DNA of 64,000 nucleotides from Leptofilum sp041748655 (GCA_041748655.1 JBGTCV010000089.1:43366-107365), one strand, 5' to 3'; shown: positions 32,244 through 42,045, counted from the stretch's first letter. The notes: a model not told the origin generated them from the sequence alone. Numbers and translations are program-made.

Positions 32244-34958
32244 TCATTCAGCTTTCAAGAAATTACGCAAAACGGTGTGCAAGATGCCGCCGTTGCGGTA
32301 GTAATCCACCTCAACCGGCGTATCGATTCGGCAAAGCGTTTCAAAGATTACCTCACGGCCGTCTACCTTCACCGCCTTCACCGTAATCTGCTGCAGCGGC
32401 TTCACCTCGTCCGTCAAATTGACCGTCGAGTAATATTCCGTACCGTCCAACCCCAGCGTTTCCGGCGTTTCACCCTCTTTGAATTGCAGGGGCAGCACGC
32501 CCATCCCCACAAGATTGCTGCGATGAATCCGCTCGTAGCTCTCCGCAATGACCATCTTTACGCCCAGCAGCAAAGCCCCTTTGGCCGCCCAGTCACGCGA
32601 GCTGCCCATGCCATAATCCTGGCCCGCCAGCACCACCAGCGGCGTGCCGTCTGCCTTGTACTTCAGCGAGGCGTCGTACATCGTCGTCACCTCACCCGTG
32701 GGCAGATATTTCGACCAGCCCCCTTCCGTGCCGGGAGCCATGTGGTTGCGCAGCCGCACATTGGCAAAGGTACCCCGCGTCATCACCCGGTCGTTGCCCC
32801 GCCGCGAGCCGTAAGAGTTGAAATATTGCGGCGCCACATCCCGCTCCAGCAAATATTCAGCCGCCGGGCTGTTGCGGGAAATGGCTCCTGCCGGGGAGAT
32901 GTGGTCTGTTGTCACCGAATCGCCCACTTTCACCAAAACACGCGCGTTTTCAATATTCTGGATCGGCTTCACCTCTGGCGTCAGATCGGTAAAGAAGGGT
33001 GGCTCCTGAATGTAGGTCGATTCCTCGTTCCAGGCATAAATTTCGCCGCCGTGTACCGGAATCTGGTTCCACTCCTTGTTGCCATCGTAAACATTGCCGT
33101 ATTGGGTGTGGAACATATCGGCCGACATCGTGTTCAGAACGGTTTCGCTCACTTCCTGGCTGGTGGGCCAGATATCCTTCAGGTAAACCGGTTCGCCCGC
33201 CTCGTTGGTGCCGATTGGTTCATTGATCAGATCGATGTCGGTACTGCCTGCCAGGGCATAGGCCACCACCAGCGGCGGGGAGGCCAGGTAGTTGGTCTTG
33301 GTCAGCGGATGGACGCGCCCTTCAAAGTTGCGGTTACCGCTCAGCACCGACGAAACAACCAGATCGCCTGCCTGAATCGCCTGGCTCACCGGTTCCGGCA
33401 GCGGGCCAGAATTGCCAATGCAGGTGGTGCAGCCAAAGCCGACGATGTGGAAGCCCAACTGCTCCAAATAGGGCAGCAGGCCAGATTTCTTGAGATAATC
33501 TTCCACCACGCGGGAGCCGGGAGCCAGGCTGGTTTTCACATAGGGCTGTACTTTCAGGCCAGCCTCGACCGCTTTTTTGGCGAGCAGACCCGCGCCCAGC
33601 ATCACGCTGGGGTTGGAGGTGTTGGTGCAGCTGGTAATGGCGGCAATAACCACCGACCCATGCCCAATTTCAACGTCGTGGCCATTTGCGGTGGCATCAC
33701 CGCCGACTACGGCCGTTCTGCCCAAATCCTCTTCCTTCAAGCCCAGCCCCTGCGGCCCTTGCGGCGCCAGCAGCGATTCGCGGTACTTGGCCTTCATGTC
33801 GGAGAGGAGGATGCGATCTTGCGGCCGTTTTGGCCCGGCCAAACTGGGCAAAACCGTGTTCAAATCCAGCTCCACCACGTCGGTAAATTCGGGGTCTGGC
33901 ATGTCGTTGGTACGGAACAGTCCCTGTGCTTTGGTGTACTTCTCTACCAGATCAACCAGCTCTTCTGGACGGCCCGTGTTACGCAGGTAGTTGAGCGTCT
34001 CATCATCCACCGGGAAGTAGCCGACGGTTGCGCCGTATTCGGGGCACATGTTGGCGATGGTGGCCCGGTCGGCCAGGGTCATGCTGCTGAGGCCAGGGCC
34101 GAAAAATTCCACGAATTTGCCCACGACACCCTTCTGGCGCAGCAGCTCGGTGACGATCAGCACCAGATCTGTGGCGGTGGTGCCTTCCGGCATGGCTCCC
34201 GTAAGCCGCACACCTACGACCTCTGGCGTGAGCATGTAGATGGGCTGGCCCAGCATCACGGCTTCCGCTTCGATACCGCCCACGCCCCAGGCAAGAATGC
34301 CCAGTCCGTTGATCATCGTGGTGTGGGAGTCGGTGCCCACCAGGCTGTCCGGGAAGGCAACGGTATCATCCCCTTCTGACCGGGTCATCACGACCTTGCC
34401 CAGATATTCCAGGTTGACCTGATGGACAATGCCGGTGGCCGGTGGCACCACGCTGAAGTTTTTAAACGCTTCCTTGCCCCACTTGAGGAACTCGTACCGC
34501 TCCCGGTTGCGCACAAATTCGCGCTCGGCGTTAAAGAAGAGCGCGGCGGCGGAGCCAAACTGGTCTACCTGCACCGAATGATCGATGACCAGATCGACAG
34601 GCACGATGGGGTTGATCTTCTTGGGATCGCCGCCCAGCCGAGCCATCGCGGAGCGCATCGCCGCCAGGTCAACAACAGCGGGCACGCCGGTAAAATCCTG
34701 CAAAATGACGCGCCCCGGCTTGAAGGGCAGCTCGTCCTTGACCGGATTTTTAGCGTTCCAATTGGCCAATTTTTCAACGTCTTGGGGGTTGACGGCGTAG
34801 CCGTCGCAGGTGCGCAAAAGGGCTTCCAGCAGCACTTTAATGGAGAAAGGTAAGCGGTCTATGTTGCCAAATTGGGACAGCTTTGCCAGCTGATAGTAAT
34901 AAACGTCGGTGCCGGGCAGCTGGGCGCGGGCACCGAAGTGGTCGAATGATTTGTTCAT
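32244..34958 (-). CDS. acnA: Aconitate hydratase A
   Basis: A 904-residue enzyme of the AcnA/IRP type that interconverts citrate and isocitrate in the TCA cycle. The three [4Fe-4S] Cys are in ITSCTNTSNP and GFGCTTCIGNSGP. Other marks are GTDSHTTMINGLGILAWGVGG, RGTFANVRLRN (swivel domain) and QDYGMGSSRDWAAKGALLLG. Length matches the family (about 890-910). It starts after a minus-strand TATAAT (35010-35005). A frame of about 730 codons on the opposite strand is only a shadow. Together with sucA/sucB it indicates an oxidative TCA cycle. Confidence 0.96.
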   Translation of the reverse strand: MNKSFDHFGARAQLPGTDVYYYQLAKLSQFGNIDRLPFSIKVLLEALLRTCDGYAVNPQDVEKLANWNAKNPVKDELPFKPGRVILQDFTGVPAVVDLAAMRSAMARLGGDPKKINPIVPVDLVIDHSVQVDQFGSAAALFFNAEREFVRNRERYEFLKWGKEAFKNFSVVPPATGIVHQVNLEYLGKVVMTRSEGDDTVAFPDSLVGTDSHTTMINGLGILAWGVGGIEAEAVMLGQPIYMLTPEVVGVRLTGAMPEGTTATDLVLIVTELLRQKGVVGKFVEFFGPGLSSMTLADRATIANMCPEYGATVGYFPVDDETLNYLRNTGRPEELVDLVEKYTKAQGLFRTNDMPDPEFTDVVELDLNTVLPSLAGPKRPQDRILLSDMKAKYRESLLAPQGPQGLGLKEEDLGRTAVVGGDATANGHDVEIGHGSVVIAAITSCTNTSNPSVMLGAGLLAKKAVEAGLKVQPYVKTSLAPGSRVVEDYLKKSGLLPYLEQLGFHIVGFGCTTCIGNSGPLPEPVSQAIQAGDLVVSSVLSGNRNFEGRVHPLTKTNYLASPPLVVAYALAGSTDIDLINEPIGTNEAGEPVYLKDIWPTSQEVSETVLNTMSADMFHTQYGNVYDGNKEWNQIPVHGGEIYAWNEESTYIQEPPFFTDLTPEVKPIQNIENARVLVKVGDSVTTDHISPAGAISRNSPAAEYLLERDVAPQYFNSYGSRRGNDRVMTRGTFANVRLRNHMAPGTEGGWSKYLPTGEVTTMYDASLKYKADGTPLVVLAGQDYGMGSSRDWAAKGALLLGVKMVIAESYERIHRSNLVGMGVLPLQFKEGETPETLGLDGTEYYSTVNLTDEVKPLQQITVKAVKVDGREVIFETLCRIDTPVEVDYYRNGGILHTVLRNFLKAE

Positions 34959-35004
34959 TGTTAATACCTCTTTGGTCTGGATTACGATTGTGATTCAGGA
35001 GGGT

Positions 35005-35010
35005 ATTATA
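35005..35010 (-). promoter_or_regulatory. -10 element upstream of acnA
   Basis: TATAAT on the minus strand, 47 bases before the acnA start. TTGCCC (35031-35026) is a possible -35 with a short 15-base spacer. Confidence 0.4.
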
Positions 35011-35121
35011 GCGGAAATGATGGGGGGGCAAACGGCCGTTTACCCCCACCACCTACTTTTTGCCGAACGGCTGTCTTGCAGATAAGGTTATGCTGTTTAT
35101 TTCCCACAAAAGGAGTCGATC

Positions 35122-35400
35122 ATGGTCAGTACAGTTGTTTTGCTCAACGTGGTACCCGGAAAAATCAACGAGGTAGGCAGCCGTTTGGCAGAGCTGAAAG
35201 GAATCAGCGAGGTATTTTCGGTCGGCGGCCGTTTTGATCTGGTGGCCATCATTCGCGTGCCGGACAACGACACGATGGCCGAGCTGGTAACGGAAAAGAT
35301 GCTCACCGTGCCCGGCATCACCAACTCAGAGACACTCATCGCCTTCCGCGTCTTCTCCCAGCACGATCTGGAAAGCATGTTTTCCATTGGGATCGAATAG
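35122..35400 (+). CDS. Stand-alone Lrp/AsnC effector-binding (RAM) domain protein
   Basis: A 92-residue protein made only of the Lrp/AsnC C-terminal alpha-beta sandwich: TVVLLNVVPGKINEVGSRLAEL, GISEVFSVGGRFDLVAIIRVP, and LTVPGITNSETLIAFRVFSQHDLE. There is no helix-turn-helix, so it is not itself a DNA-binding regulator. Stand-alone RAM proteins bind amino acids and oligomerise and may partner with full-length Lrp proteins. It ends two bases before the SDR gene frame, suggesting cotranscription. AAAAGGAG precedes the ATG. Its ligand is unknown. Confidence 0.85.
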   Translation: MVSTVVLLNVVPGKINEVGSRLAELKGISEVFSVGGRFDLVAIIRVPDNDTMAELVTEKMLTVPGITNSETLIAFRVFSQHDLESMFSIGIE

Positions 35401-35414
35401 CTTTGTCTCAATTT

Positions 35415-36272
35415 ATGAACAAATCTGACAATTTATTGACAGGAAAAATCTGTCTGGTCACTGGAGCCAACTCAGGGTTGGGCAAAGTAACGGCGCGTGA
35501 ACTGGCCAAAATGGGAGCGACCGTTGTGATGGTAGCGCGGAGTTCGGCACGGGGGCAGGCGGCGCTGACAGAGGTGCGGCAGGAGAGCGGCAGCGAGGAT
35601 GTTCACCTGCTGCTGGCCGATCTGTCCAGCCTGGCAGCTACACGACAGCTGGCAGACACGTTTAGGGCGAATTACGGCCGTCTCGACATCCTCATCAACA
35701 ACGCCGGAGCCATCTTTAAAGATCGGCAGGTTTCGGCAGATGGGTACGAGATGACCTTTGCCCTGAACCACCTGAACTACTTTTTGCTCACTCATTTGCT
35801 GCTGGATATGCTCAAAACGTCCGCACCGACCCGGATTGTCAATGTCTCTTCCGAGGCGCACCAGGGAGGCAGCATCAATTTTGACGACTTGATGTTTACG
35901 AAGAAGTACCGCAGCTTTGCCGCCTACAGCCAGTCGAAGCTGGCCAATGTGTTGTTTACCTACGAGCTGGCGCGGCGGCTGGAGGGCAGCGGCGTGACGG
36001 CCAACGCGCTGCATCCGGGTGGCGTGGCTACGGGTTTTGGGTCGGGCGAAGGGGTAATGGGCTGGGGTTTCAAGCTGCTACGGCCGTTTCTCCTCAGCGC
36101 CGAACAAGGGGCCGAAACCCAAATTTACCTGGCCAGTTCACCAGAAGTAGAAGGCGTCACCGGCCTCTACTTCGAGAAGAAAAAGCCCGTTAAATCCTCG
36201 AAAATTTCATACGATACGGCCGTTGCCCGCCAACTATGGCAAGTGAGCGAAACCTTGTGCAAGTTGGAATAA
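35415..36272 (+). CDS. Short-chain dehydrogenase/reductase (retinol-dehydrogenase-like)
   Basis: About 285 residues: NAD(P)-binding TGxxxGxG as VTGANSGLGKVTA, DILINNAGAIFKD, catalytic Ser in NVSSEAHQGG and YxxxK as YSQSKLAN. The basic MVARSSARG after beta-2 favours NADPH. The sequence style matches the RDH/WWOX-like SDR group, oxidising or reducing alcohol/ketone pairs; the substrate is unknown. A TTG at 35403 is an alternative start; no clear Shine-Dalgarno is visible, so translation is probably coupled to the RAM-domain gene upstream. Confidence 0.85.
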   Translation: MNKSDNLLTGKICLVTGANSGLGKVTARELAKMGATVVMVARSSARGQAALTEVRQESGSEDVHLLLADLSSLAATRQLADTFRANYGRLDILINNAGAIFKDRQVSADGYEMTFALNHLNYFLLTHLLLDMLKTSAPTRIVNVSSEAHQGGSINFDDLMFTKKYRSFAAYSQSKLANVLFTYELARRLEGSGVTANALHPGGVATGFGSGEGVMGWGFKLLRPFLLSAEQGAETQIYLASSPEVEGVTGLYFEKKKPVKSSKISYDTAVARQLWQVSETLCKLE

Positions 36273-36277
36273 CCACC

Positions 36278-37258
36278 TTAGCCCCAAACCTTCCGGCGCG
36301 CCCAGGCAATGCCAGGCGGCAGCAGCAGCCACAAATAAAGACCCAACGGAATAATCGCCAGCACCCACAAATCCGCCCAGGCATTATTCAGGTAGAGATA
36401 GAAGCCTAGATTGCCAGCTAGAGGGAGCCAGCCAACCGGCAAGATGAACAGCGCCAGCAAATCCGATTGTTGAAAATAAGGCAGGGCCAACGTAGCCGCT
36501 GCCACCAACGCCGTCAACCGCCTTCCAGGCGTAAGCGGCAGCACAAGCGGCGGCAGCCAGAGCAAGGTGGCAAATGGTCCCACCCATTGCCAGAGGGAGA
36601 TATTGCCTAAACTGTTGGGCGGATTGCCGACAATCGTCTGCCAGGAGTCAACGGGCCAACCAGGATATACGATAAGCGAAGCGACCAGCACCAGGCAGGG
36701 AACCAGCAGCACCTGAAACCGTTCGCGCCAGGAAATATCCGCCATAAACAGTAAAATCAGTCCGAATGAAAGGCCCAGCTGGTATTTTGTGAGGGCAACA
36801 AGCAGGCCAAACCCCGCAAGATACCAACGCCGATGGCTCATGCCCCACCAACAGAGAGCCAGCCCCCCCAACAAAATCCCGATGATATTGCCGTAGTATA
36901 GGGTGTAGAACATTTGGTAAGTCAACAGAGCAAGCGCTGCTTTTTCCCCACCACCCAAAACGCGGGTGGCGAAAAACAGCCCGGCGATGTTGGCCAAATT
37001 CCAAAGGATAAACGCTGTAATGGGGGAAACGGCCGTTAACAACCTGAAAAATGGCAAAATCCAATACGCATAATAATGAACCTGCAAATCACCCCTGCCA
37101 GCCCACAAATAGGTGGTGAAATCGTAAGCGTATGCGTCGCCCTGAGATTGGTACCAGGCAAAAACAAACGTCAACGCCACGCAAAGTGACAGCGAAAACA
37201 TCTCTAACAGCGTCAGGCGCTGCCCCAGGCGATTCTCAAACTTTAAAGTATTACGCAT
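36278..37258 (-). CDS. Multi-pass membrane protein, GT87-like (DUF2029) putative glycosyltransferase
   Basis: About 326 residues with roughly nine hydrophobic segments. LSLCVALTFVFAWYQSQGDAYAYDFTTYLWAGRGDLQ carries an acidic pair in the first external loop, and Leu/Trp-rich helices follow, as in polyprenyl-phosphate-mannose-dependent GT87 enzymes; the assignment is tentative. The ATG at 37258 overlaps the flavin reductase stop by eight bases, implying translational coupling. A longer frame starting at 37483 would run antisense-like through that gene and is rejected. It converges with the SDR gene with a 5-base gap. Confidence 0.65.
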   Translation of the reverse strand: MRNTLKFENRLGQRLTLLEMFSLSLCVALTFVFAWYQSQGDAYAYDFTTYLWAGRGDLQVHYYAYWILPFFRLLTAVSPITAFILWNLANIAGLFFATRVLGGGEKAALALLTYQMFYTLYYGNIIGILLGGLALCWWGMSHRRWYLAGFGLLVALTKYQLGLSFGLILLFMADISWRERFQVLLVPCLVLVASLIVYPGWPVDSWQTIVGNPPNSLGNISLWQWVGPFATLLWLPPLVLPLTPGRRLTALVAAATLALPYFQQSDLLALFILPVGWLPLAGNLGFYLYLNNAWADLWVLAIIPLGLYLWLLLPPGIAWARRKVWG

Positions 37259-37877
37259 CGGTAGGGGGCGGGGGCAGGCGCTGCATCTCAAAGAAGCTGT
37301 TGACGTAGGCATAGGTATTACCCGCCAACCGGCCAATCGCCCGCAGCTTTTCTGGGGCAATACGGCCGTTTTCATACAGATCATCCCGCACAAAAACAGA
37401 CTGCACTTCGCCAAACACGACCGCCCCGCCACCCGGCCCCTCGTTAACGACCACAATTTGTTGCAGCTTGCACTCAAACGCAATCGGCGCTTCCGCCACG
37501 CGGGGCACGCGAATCGTTTCGCTGGCGGCAGGCGTCACTCCCGCCCAGGCAAACTCATCCACGCCCGCCTCAAACTCCGTCGCCGTCAGGTTCATCGCTT
37601 CGGCCGTCGCCTCATCCGTCAGATTAATGACAAATTCCGGCACGGCGCGAATGTTGTACAGCGTATCTTTCATCCGGCCGCGCGCGTCGCTCCAGCCGGG
37701 GGAAAAGAGCAAGGTCATGGGGTTGGAACAAACGGCCGTAAAAAATGAAAACGGGGCCAGATTCGGCCGTCCTGCCGCATCAATCGTGCTTACCCAAGCT
37801 ATCGGCCGCGGCACAATCGAGCCAATCATCAACTTGTATCGATCTTTATTCGTCAAATCATCTGGATTGAATCGCAT
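37251..37877 (-). CDS. Flavin reductase-like FMN-binding protein
   Basis: A 208-residue split-barrel flavin reductase family member: YKLMIGSIVPRPIAWVSTIDAAGRPNLAPFSFFTAVCSNPMTLLFSPG (FMN-binding region), KDTLYNIRAVPEFVINL, and GGAVVFGEVQSVFV. Such proteins reduce or carry FMN, often for monooxygenases, or act as stand-alone oxidoreductases. The ATG at 37877 follows GGAG and fits the family N-terminus (MRFNPDDL); the longer frame from 37970 starts in a repeat region. It is coupled to the downstream membrane protein by an ATGCGTAA overlap. Confidence 0.88.
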   Translation of the reverse strand: MRFNPDDLTNKDRYKLMIGSIVPRPIAWVSTIDAAGRPNLAPFSFFTAVCSNPMTLLFSPGWSDARGRMKDTLYNIRAVPEFVINLTDEATAEAMNLTATEFEAGVDEFAWAGVTPAASETIRVPRVAEAPIAFECKLQQIVVVNEGPGGGAVVFGEVQSVFVRDDLYENGRIAPEKLRAIGRLAGNTYAYVNSFFEMQRLPPPPTDA

Positions 37878-37909
37878 CTCTTCTCCAATTTTCTTGCCAC
37901 GGATTTTGG

Positions 37910-37944
37910 CGTGAAACGTGATGTCTCTCTGGTCACGCTTCACG
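37910..37944. repeat. Small inverted repeat of GCGTGAAACGTGA words
   Basis: GCGTGAAACGTGA is answered by TCACGCTTCACG. It lies upstream of the flavin reductase gene and is a relative of 16199-16241. Confidence 0.55.
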
Positions 37945-37993
37945 GATTGGTACAGATAAAACCTCTCCATTAAATAAAATCCACCTAATAAAT

Positions 37994-38977
37994 TTAAGCT
38001 GGCGGCACAACCCGCATGGGCCAGACGCCCTGCTTGCGGCTGAGGTAAGCGTCTCGTCGTGCCGCAAAATCGGGGGCCAGGGTGGATAACGGCCGTAATT
38101 CACCCTCCAGCCACACGTCCGGATCAATCGCCCGCAGCTTGGTGCTGACGGCAAACGTCGGGCTGGCCGCGTCCCAGACAAACTGCGTCTCCAACGATAC
38201 CTGGGCCAGCAAAGCTTGCAGTTCCGTATCGGCCTGGGCGTGCAGCTTTTGCCACAATGGCCCATCCGTCAACCAAAAGTCAGCCTGGCTGATGATTCCC
38301 AGCGTCAGACCGCGCCGAATTGCCTGCGCCGTCAGTTCATACAGCCCCACCTCGCGAAAGTTGGCCCAGCTGGCATCGTCGGCCTGCATGAAAGTGTCGC
38401 CAAACCAGCGGGCAATGTCTACATTTTTGAGGGCGATACGGCCGTTTCCCACCACCAAATCCGCTACCGCCCGATCAATATCCGCCTGAGTCGCCAAACC
38501 CAGCCCCACACAATCGCGTAAAAAATAGTCGATTCGGTCGGCACACAGCCGGGGGGAGGGCTGTTCCAGCAGTGGAAACGCTGTCTCATCCACAAAGTCA
38601 GTCCAGCCGTAAGCGTGCCGCGCCAGAATGTCCGGCAGATCGGTGGTGATCATGTACGCTTCTTTCATCTCATCATGGTAGCTCTGTCCATCGTGATCAT
38701 CGATCACATAATCAATAACGTGGCTAAAGGCGGTGTGGCTCACATCGTGCAACAGCGCCGCAATCTGTTCCCGCACCGAGCCGCCCAGCCGCCGCACCAG
38801 CAGCATCGCCCCCAGGGAATGTTCAAAGCGGGTGATTGGCTGGGTCAGCCCAATCAGCCCGGTGATGCCATGCTGCAACACCCCATGCAGCCGCTGCATC
38901 GCCTGAGAGCGGAGCAAATCCAGCAGCACGGGTTCATCAATCGTTGTTGTCCCGTAAATGGGATCGTTATACTTCAT
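37994..38977 (-). CDS. HD-domain phosphohydrolase (SAMHD1/dGTPase-like)
   Basis: A 327-residue protein of the HD superfamily: TIDEPVLLDLLRSQAMQRLHGVLQHG start, TRFEHSLGAMLLVRRLGG (first His), ALLHDVSHTAFSHVIDYV (HD doublet), and RIDYFLRDCVGLGL with the last Asp. The arrangement H...HD...D matches SAMHD1/YdhJ-type phosphohydrolases acting on deoxynucleotides or related phosphoesters. AAGGA precedes the ATG. No regulatory or nucleotide-binding extra domain is visible. One ACGGCCGT word gives NGR in DLVVGNGRIA. Confidence 0.87.
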   Translation of the reverse strand: MKYNDPIYGTTTIDEPVLLDLLRSQAMQRLHGVLQHGITGLIGLTQPITRFEHSLGAMLLVRRLGGSVREQIAALLHDVSHTAFSHVIDYVIDDHDGQSYHDEMKEAYMITTDLPDILARHAYGWTDFVDETAFPLLEQPSPRLCADRIDYFLRDCVGLGLATQADIDRAVADLVVGNGRIALKNVDIARWFGDTFMQADDASWANFREVGLYELTAQAIRRGLTLGIISQADFWLTDGPLWQKLHAQADTELQALLAQVSLETQFVWDAASPTFAVSTKLRAIDPDVWLEGELRPLSTLAPDFAARRDAYLSRKQGVWPMRVVPPA

Positions 38978-39128
38978 AAAAATCCTTCTGTACTTTGGTT
39001 AGAAACGGCCGTTCCCACGCCATATCCTGAACAATTATGAACCATTACACACTTTATCCGCTAATTTTGGTATCATACGGCAGTCTGGCTGCCACAGCAG
39101 GCTCGAATCTGTAAGTAAATTGGAATTT

Positions 39129-40658
39129 ATGATGAAACCACGTAACCTCATCTTTTTAACCATATTGTTAACCTTTATGATTGCCTGCAACGGCAACACT
39201 CGGCCAACGCCCACCCCATTTGCCGAAAACGACGCCACCGAACAAGCTCTGCTTACCGCCACGCCGCAAGAAATCAGCATTACCGATCTGGCTACCGACC
39301 CGGAAGCATACGCCAACACTTTCCTGGAAATCAGTGGTCGCTACCGACGTCTGCCCCTGCTGGTGTGCAACAGCGACCCGCACCCAGCGCCAGCTACCTG
39401 GCAGCTTCAGGCAGAAGATGGCAGCTTCATCGCCGTCGGCGGCCTCGATTCCCAGGTGCGCTCTCTGCTGCCCAACGACCTTACTATGACAGTGGCAGGC
39501 GTGTGGCAGCTGTTTGAAGGCCCTGTCGGCTGTGGCAAAAATGCCGCCGGTGCCCAAATCTGGTACCTGAAGGTGAGCCATATCCTCTCGCCCAGCCCCA
39601 TTGCCCAGGTGACGCTGACGCCCACCGGCTCAGGCATACAAATTGCGGAAGTGGACGGGGAAACGGCCGTTGCCACCCCAGGCAGCGACGACAGCCAACC
39701 CCCCTCCCCCGATCCAGAAGCAACAGATGACGCCCTGGCGGGGACGCCTCCCAGCCCAGCCACACCCGGCGGTGGCAGCGGTGGCCCAACCGCAACGGTA
39801 GGCCCACCAGCAGACGGCAGCGACCCCACCGCCCCCGCTTCTCCTCCGGGCGACGAAGATGATGAGCAAGAGACAGCCACCCCCACCAACGGGGCCGCTG
39901 CCACGCCCACAGTGGGCAACGGCACACCTACGCCCACCAGCGTCAGTGGTGGCAATGGCGGCACGACAACCGCCACACCCTCCTCTCTCTCCACCGCCAC
40001 GCGCAACCCGAATGAGTCGGGCAGCGTGGAGTTTGATCCGCTGTCACCAGAAACACCTGTTTTAGAGCTGTTGGCCGCCGATGAAATCCATCTGTGGCCT
40101 ATTTCATTTGATTACGACGGGGCGATTACAATTACGGCCGTTGCCGAACCCACCATGAATCTGGTACTGGAAATCATCGACCCCAACAGCAGCGTGGTGC
40201 AGCAGGCCAACAACACCGGCAATGGCGGCCTGGAAATGATCATCAATGCCCAGCTGAACGTGGCCCTCAACTACAAAATTCGCGTCTACGACCTCAACGC
40301 CAGTCAGGGAGATTACTGCCTCATTTTCAACGAAGGGGGCGGCTTCCCGGATATGATCCGGGGACGTATCGACTACAATCAAACTGTCACCAGCCAGGTT
40401 GACGTATTGGGCATTGATTATTGGTGCTTTTTAGGCAGCAGTGGACACAATGTTTCCATTATGGTCAGCCCAACTGGCAGCAGCGGTGATTTTGTACTTG
40501 GCTTGTTTGGTCCGCCCAACTTTGAAGCCAGTGGCTCTGTCTTTCAGGACGACACCATCACAAACATAACGCTCGCAGAAAACAGTATGTACCTCATTGG
40601 CGTCCTCGATTTTGAAGCGGGTGCCTCCGGTTACTCGCTGAACCTGACCAGGAATTAA
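39129..40658 (+). CDS. Lipoprotein with Pro/Thr-rich linker and C-terminal pre-peptidase-like domains
   Basis: About 509 residues. A lipobox (FMIAC) is followed by a small domain (about 45-155) with ITDLATDPEAYANTFLEISGRYRRLPLLVC, reminiscent of secreted OB-like or tRNA_anti-like folds. Then comes a 150-residue linker of TPT/PPGD/GGGSGG words, and two PPC-type beta modules (about 310-509: DEIHLWPISFDYDGAITITAVAEPTMNLVLEIIDPNSS; NYKIRVYDLNASQGDYCLIF). It is probably a surface-displayed binding protein; the family is not recognised with certainty. The start could also be TTG at 39120 or ATG at 39132. TGGTATCAT (39069-39076) is a possible extended -10. Confidence 0.7.
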   Translation: MMKPRNLIFLTILLTFMIACNGNTRPTPTPFAENDATEQALLTATPQEISITDLATDPEAYANTFLEISGRYRRLPLLVCNSDPHPAPATWQLQAEDGSFIAVGGLDSQVRSLLPNDLTMTVAGVWQLFEGPVGCGKNAAGAQIWYLKVSHILSPSPIAQVTLTPTGSGIQIAEVDGETAVATPGSDDSQPPSPDPEATDDALAGTPPSPATPGGGSGGPTATVGPPADGSDPTAPASPPGDEDDEQETATPTNGAAATPTVGNGTPTPTSVSGGNGGTTTATPSSLSTATRNPNESGSVEFDPLSPETPVLELLAADEIHLWPISFDYDGAITITAVAEPTMNLVLEIIDPNSSVVQQANNTGNGGLEMIINAQLNVALNYKIRVYDLNASQGDYCLIFNEGGGFPDMIRGRIDYNQTVTSQVDVLGIDYWCFLGSSGHNVSIMVSPTGSSGDFVLGLFGPPNFEASGSVFQDDTITNITLAENSMYLIGVLDFEAGASGYSLNLTRN

Positions 40659-40672
40659 TCGATATTTACTGA

Positions 40673-41926
40673 CTAAGCTGCTGTTGGTGATGCCGTGCGC
40701 CGCTGAAAGCGGTTGAACCAGACCAGCAGCGCCACCAGCAGCAGCGACAGAGCGATCCCCACGGCGGCAACGGCCGTCATGCCCCCCTGATGAAACACAG
40801 CCCCCGTACCCAAACTACCCACGCCCGTCGCCAGGGAAACCAGCACCTCGCTGGCTCCTTGCGCCCTGGCACGCTCGTTGGCCGCCAACGCATCAGACAG
40901 CAGCGACGAACCGGCAATAAAGCAGAAGTTCCAGCCCAGCCCCAGCAAAAAGAGGGCGACTACAAGGTTCGCCATAGAAATAGATAGCGGTGTCAGGATG
41001 CCAGAAATAATGAGGATGAGGGAACCAGCGACGATGAGGGGAATACGGCCGTATCGGTCAATCAACCAGCCCGTCACGCTAGACAAACCAAACATCCCCA
41101 GCGTGTGGGCCATAATCACCAGCGAGACAGATTCCGTGCTGTGGTTGTTGTGATCCATATGCAGCGGCGTAATCACCATGATTAGCGCCATCACCAGCTG
41201 GCCAATCGCCATCGCCGCCACCGCCAGCAGCACCGTTGGCTGGCTGAAGATTTTGGAAAACGGCCGTGAAGGTAGATGCACATCTTCCGCCGGATTGGCC
41301 GCATCCAACGCCCGGCTTATCTGCCGGGGATCGGGCCGCAAAAAGAGAAAAATCGTCAGCATACCGATGGCGTACAGCCCAATCGCCGCCAGATACGGCC
41401 CCGTATCCCCCAAAAAGCCCCACAGCTCCGCCAGCCGGGCCGATGGCCCCACCAGCGCCGGACCACCCACGGCCCCCACCGTCCCGGCAAAAACCATCAA
41501 ACCAATCACCTTAGCCCGCCGCTCCGGCTGCTGCACCTCCGCCGCCACGTAGCGTGCCTGGTCGGTGCCGCCCCGCCCCATGCCCATCAACGCCGCACCC
41601 GCACAAAACGCAACAAAAGAGCCGTTCATCACGGCCCAAACCGTCAGCACCGCACCCGCCAGCGCCAGGGCAAACCCAACCGTCAACCCCAATCGCCGAC
41701 CCACCTTGTCGAACAGCCAGCCGATGGGATAAGCAGCAGCGGCCCGCCCCAGCAGCGTCAGGGTGTTGGGCACGCCAGCGGCGCTGTCGCTGCCGCCCAG
41801 TTTCGCAGCTAAAATGGGCGTTAGCGTAAAAGCGGCAATCATCGCTGCGGAAAAGAGGCTTTGGGAAATAAACAAAGCGCCGGTCAGGCGCTGGCGGGTG
41901 CCGTGGGAAATGGTTGCTGTGGTCAT
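40673..41926 (-). CDS. MFS transporter
   Basis: A 417-residue major facilitator with twelve predicted helices. Loop 2-3 carries the GWLFDKVGRRLG variant of the MFS signature and the second half mirrors it with GWLIDRYGRIPL. Helix 4 has MGMGRGGTDQARYVAAEVQ. It should use the proton gradient to move a small solute, often as an exporter; the substrate is unknown. AAGGAA precedes the ATG. It is convergent with the lipoprotein gene (14-base gap) and divergent from the LuxR regulator, a common arrangement for regulated transporters, though no operator was identified. Confidence 0.87.
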   Translation of the reverse strand: MTTATISHGTRQRLTGALFISQSLFSAAMIAAFTLTPILAAKLGGSDSAAGVPNTLTLLGRAAAAYPIGWLFDKVGRRLGLTVGFALALAGAVLTVWAVMNGSFVAFCAGAALMGMGRGGTDQARYVAAEVQQPERRAKVIGLMVFAGTVGAVGGPALVGPSARLAELWGFLGDTGPYLAAIGLYAIGMLTIFLFLRPDPRQISRALDAANPAEDVHLPSRPFSKIFSQPTVLLAVAAMAIGQLVMALIMVITPLHMDHNNHSTESVSLVIMAHTLGMFGLSSVTGWLIDRYGRIPLIVAGSLILIISGILTPLSISMANLVVALFLLGLGWNFCFIAGSSLLSDALAANERARAQGASEVLVSLATGVGSLGTGAVFHQGGMTAVAAVGIALSLLLVALLVWFNRFQRRTASPTAA

Positions 41927-42045
41927 AAAGTTCCTTTATGCGTTTCGAGCTGTCAAAAAGAGGCGAATGTTACCGCATTGCGCCATTTTTGCGAACGGTA
42001 CAATTCTTACCTTCCTCATAGGCAGTTGTGTTACGCTTGGCCGCT

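Noticed and set aside
32187..34379. 730-codon open frame on the plus strand
   Set aside because: It lies wholly antisense to aconitase, whose motifs and length are unmistakable; its translation is rich in His/Arg/Gln and matches no family.
36278..37483. N-terminal extension of the GT87-like protein to 37483
   Set aside because: The added 75 residues overlap the flavin reductase gene in another frame and look non-protein-like; an ATG at 37258 gives a clean 8-base overlap.
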